From Macquaria australasica (taxonomy: Eukaryota; Chordata; Actinopteri; Centrarchiformes; Percichthyidae), in the NCBI GenBank assembly GCA_005408345.1, contig SEMN01000202.1, forward strand, positions 558,001 to 622,000: a DNA stretch of 64,000 nucleotides, in the 5' to 3' direction. The position numbers and the translations under genes were made by a program. Positions 63,793-64,000 of this stretch are shown here, piece after piece. Each line of letters starts with the position of its first letter. Position 1 is the stretch's first letter. The notes under the pieces are model-generated. The model was given only the letters and a program-made list of their open reading frames with translations. It was not told where the DNA came from and did no database searches.

Positions 63793-64000
63793 CTGGCCCT
63801 TTATCTGCATTTCTGCTTATGCGTGCAAGTATATAAATCTGTGTTCAGCTGCCTTTTTCTCTTGGGAGCTTGATATAGATTCTAATAATCTATGTTTATC
63901 AAATAACGTGAGTGTGTCGGTGTGTGTGAGAGAGCGTGTGTGTCTCGGCCAGCATGTTGGTTAAGATATGTGTTACGGCTGCTAAATGACTTAATCATTA

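Larger units (their letters stand above)
63169..64000 (+). other. fam20c: fam20c intron 2, 5' part (runs off the window)
   Basis: It begins with the donor GTGAGT. A (GT)n tract starts only 33 bp inside (63202-63285), and a CA-type tract lies at 63742-63790. I see no further FAM20C-like exon before the window ends, so exon 3 lies downstream of base 64000. Confidence 0.85.

Noticed and set aside
1..64000. CRISPR-like arrays, prophage or bacterial-type operons
   Set aside because: No regularly spaced direct repeats with unique spacers and no dense coding; tandem repeats here are microsatellites and one minisatellite in vertebrate DNA.

Overview
This is vertebrate nuclear DNA, most likely from a teleost fish of the percomorph kind. 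The grounds are long CA/GT microsatellites, several dispersed repeat families that I know only from teleost genomes, visibly AT-rich intergenic DNA, and one recognisable intron-split gene at the right-hand end. There is no sign of bacterial gene organisation (no dense ORFs, operons or Shine-Dalgarno sites), so short open frames along the window are treated as chance unless a family motif supports them. All assignments come from reading the sequence; no database search was possible.

The only gene I can support is the 5' end of fam20c, which encodes the Golgi casein kinase (secretory-pathway kinase FAM20C), on the + strand. Coding exon 1 is 61676-62226, intron 1 is 62227-62983, coding exon 2 is 62984-63168, and intron 2 runs off the window. 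A plausible promoter (CCAAT, a TATA-like element, a CACCC box) lies near 60859-60935, followed by a long leader crowded with upstream ATGs. Exons 1-2 give residues 1-245: the signal anchor, the propeptide with its conserved processing site, and the first conserved block of the mature enzyme. The kinase catalytic core lies beyond the window.

The preceding 60 kb looks like a gene desert. It holds dispersed repeats (1-165, 2105-2500, 5366-5440, 11056-11890, 13226-13840, 27085-27340, 34074-34285, 36615-37080, 39436-39752, 39790-39958, 52360-52700, 53055-53470, 55542-55740), a decayed Tc1-like transposase fragment (42878-42952), a 20-bp minisatellite (41843-41922) and many simple repeats. Between them are stretches rich in homeodomain-, POU- and nuclear-receptor-like motifs that look like candidate conserved enhancers. 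The natural reading is a long upstream regulatory region for fam20c or for a neighbour beyond the left edge, but conservation cannot be tested here.

I found no convincing new biological system. The observations most worth a second look are the (GT)~42 tract 33 bp after the exon 2 donor, the uORF-dense leader, the nested palindrome at 35076-35125, the perfectly periodic 20-bp minisatellite, and a SINE-like element apparently split by a foldback insertion at 11056-11890.
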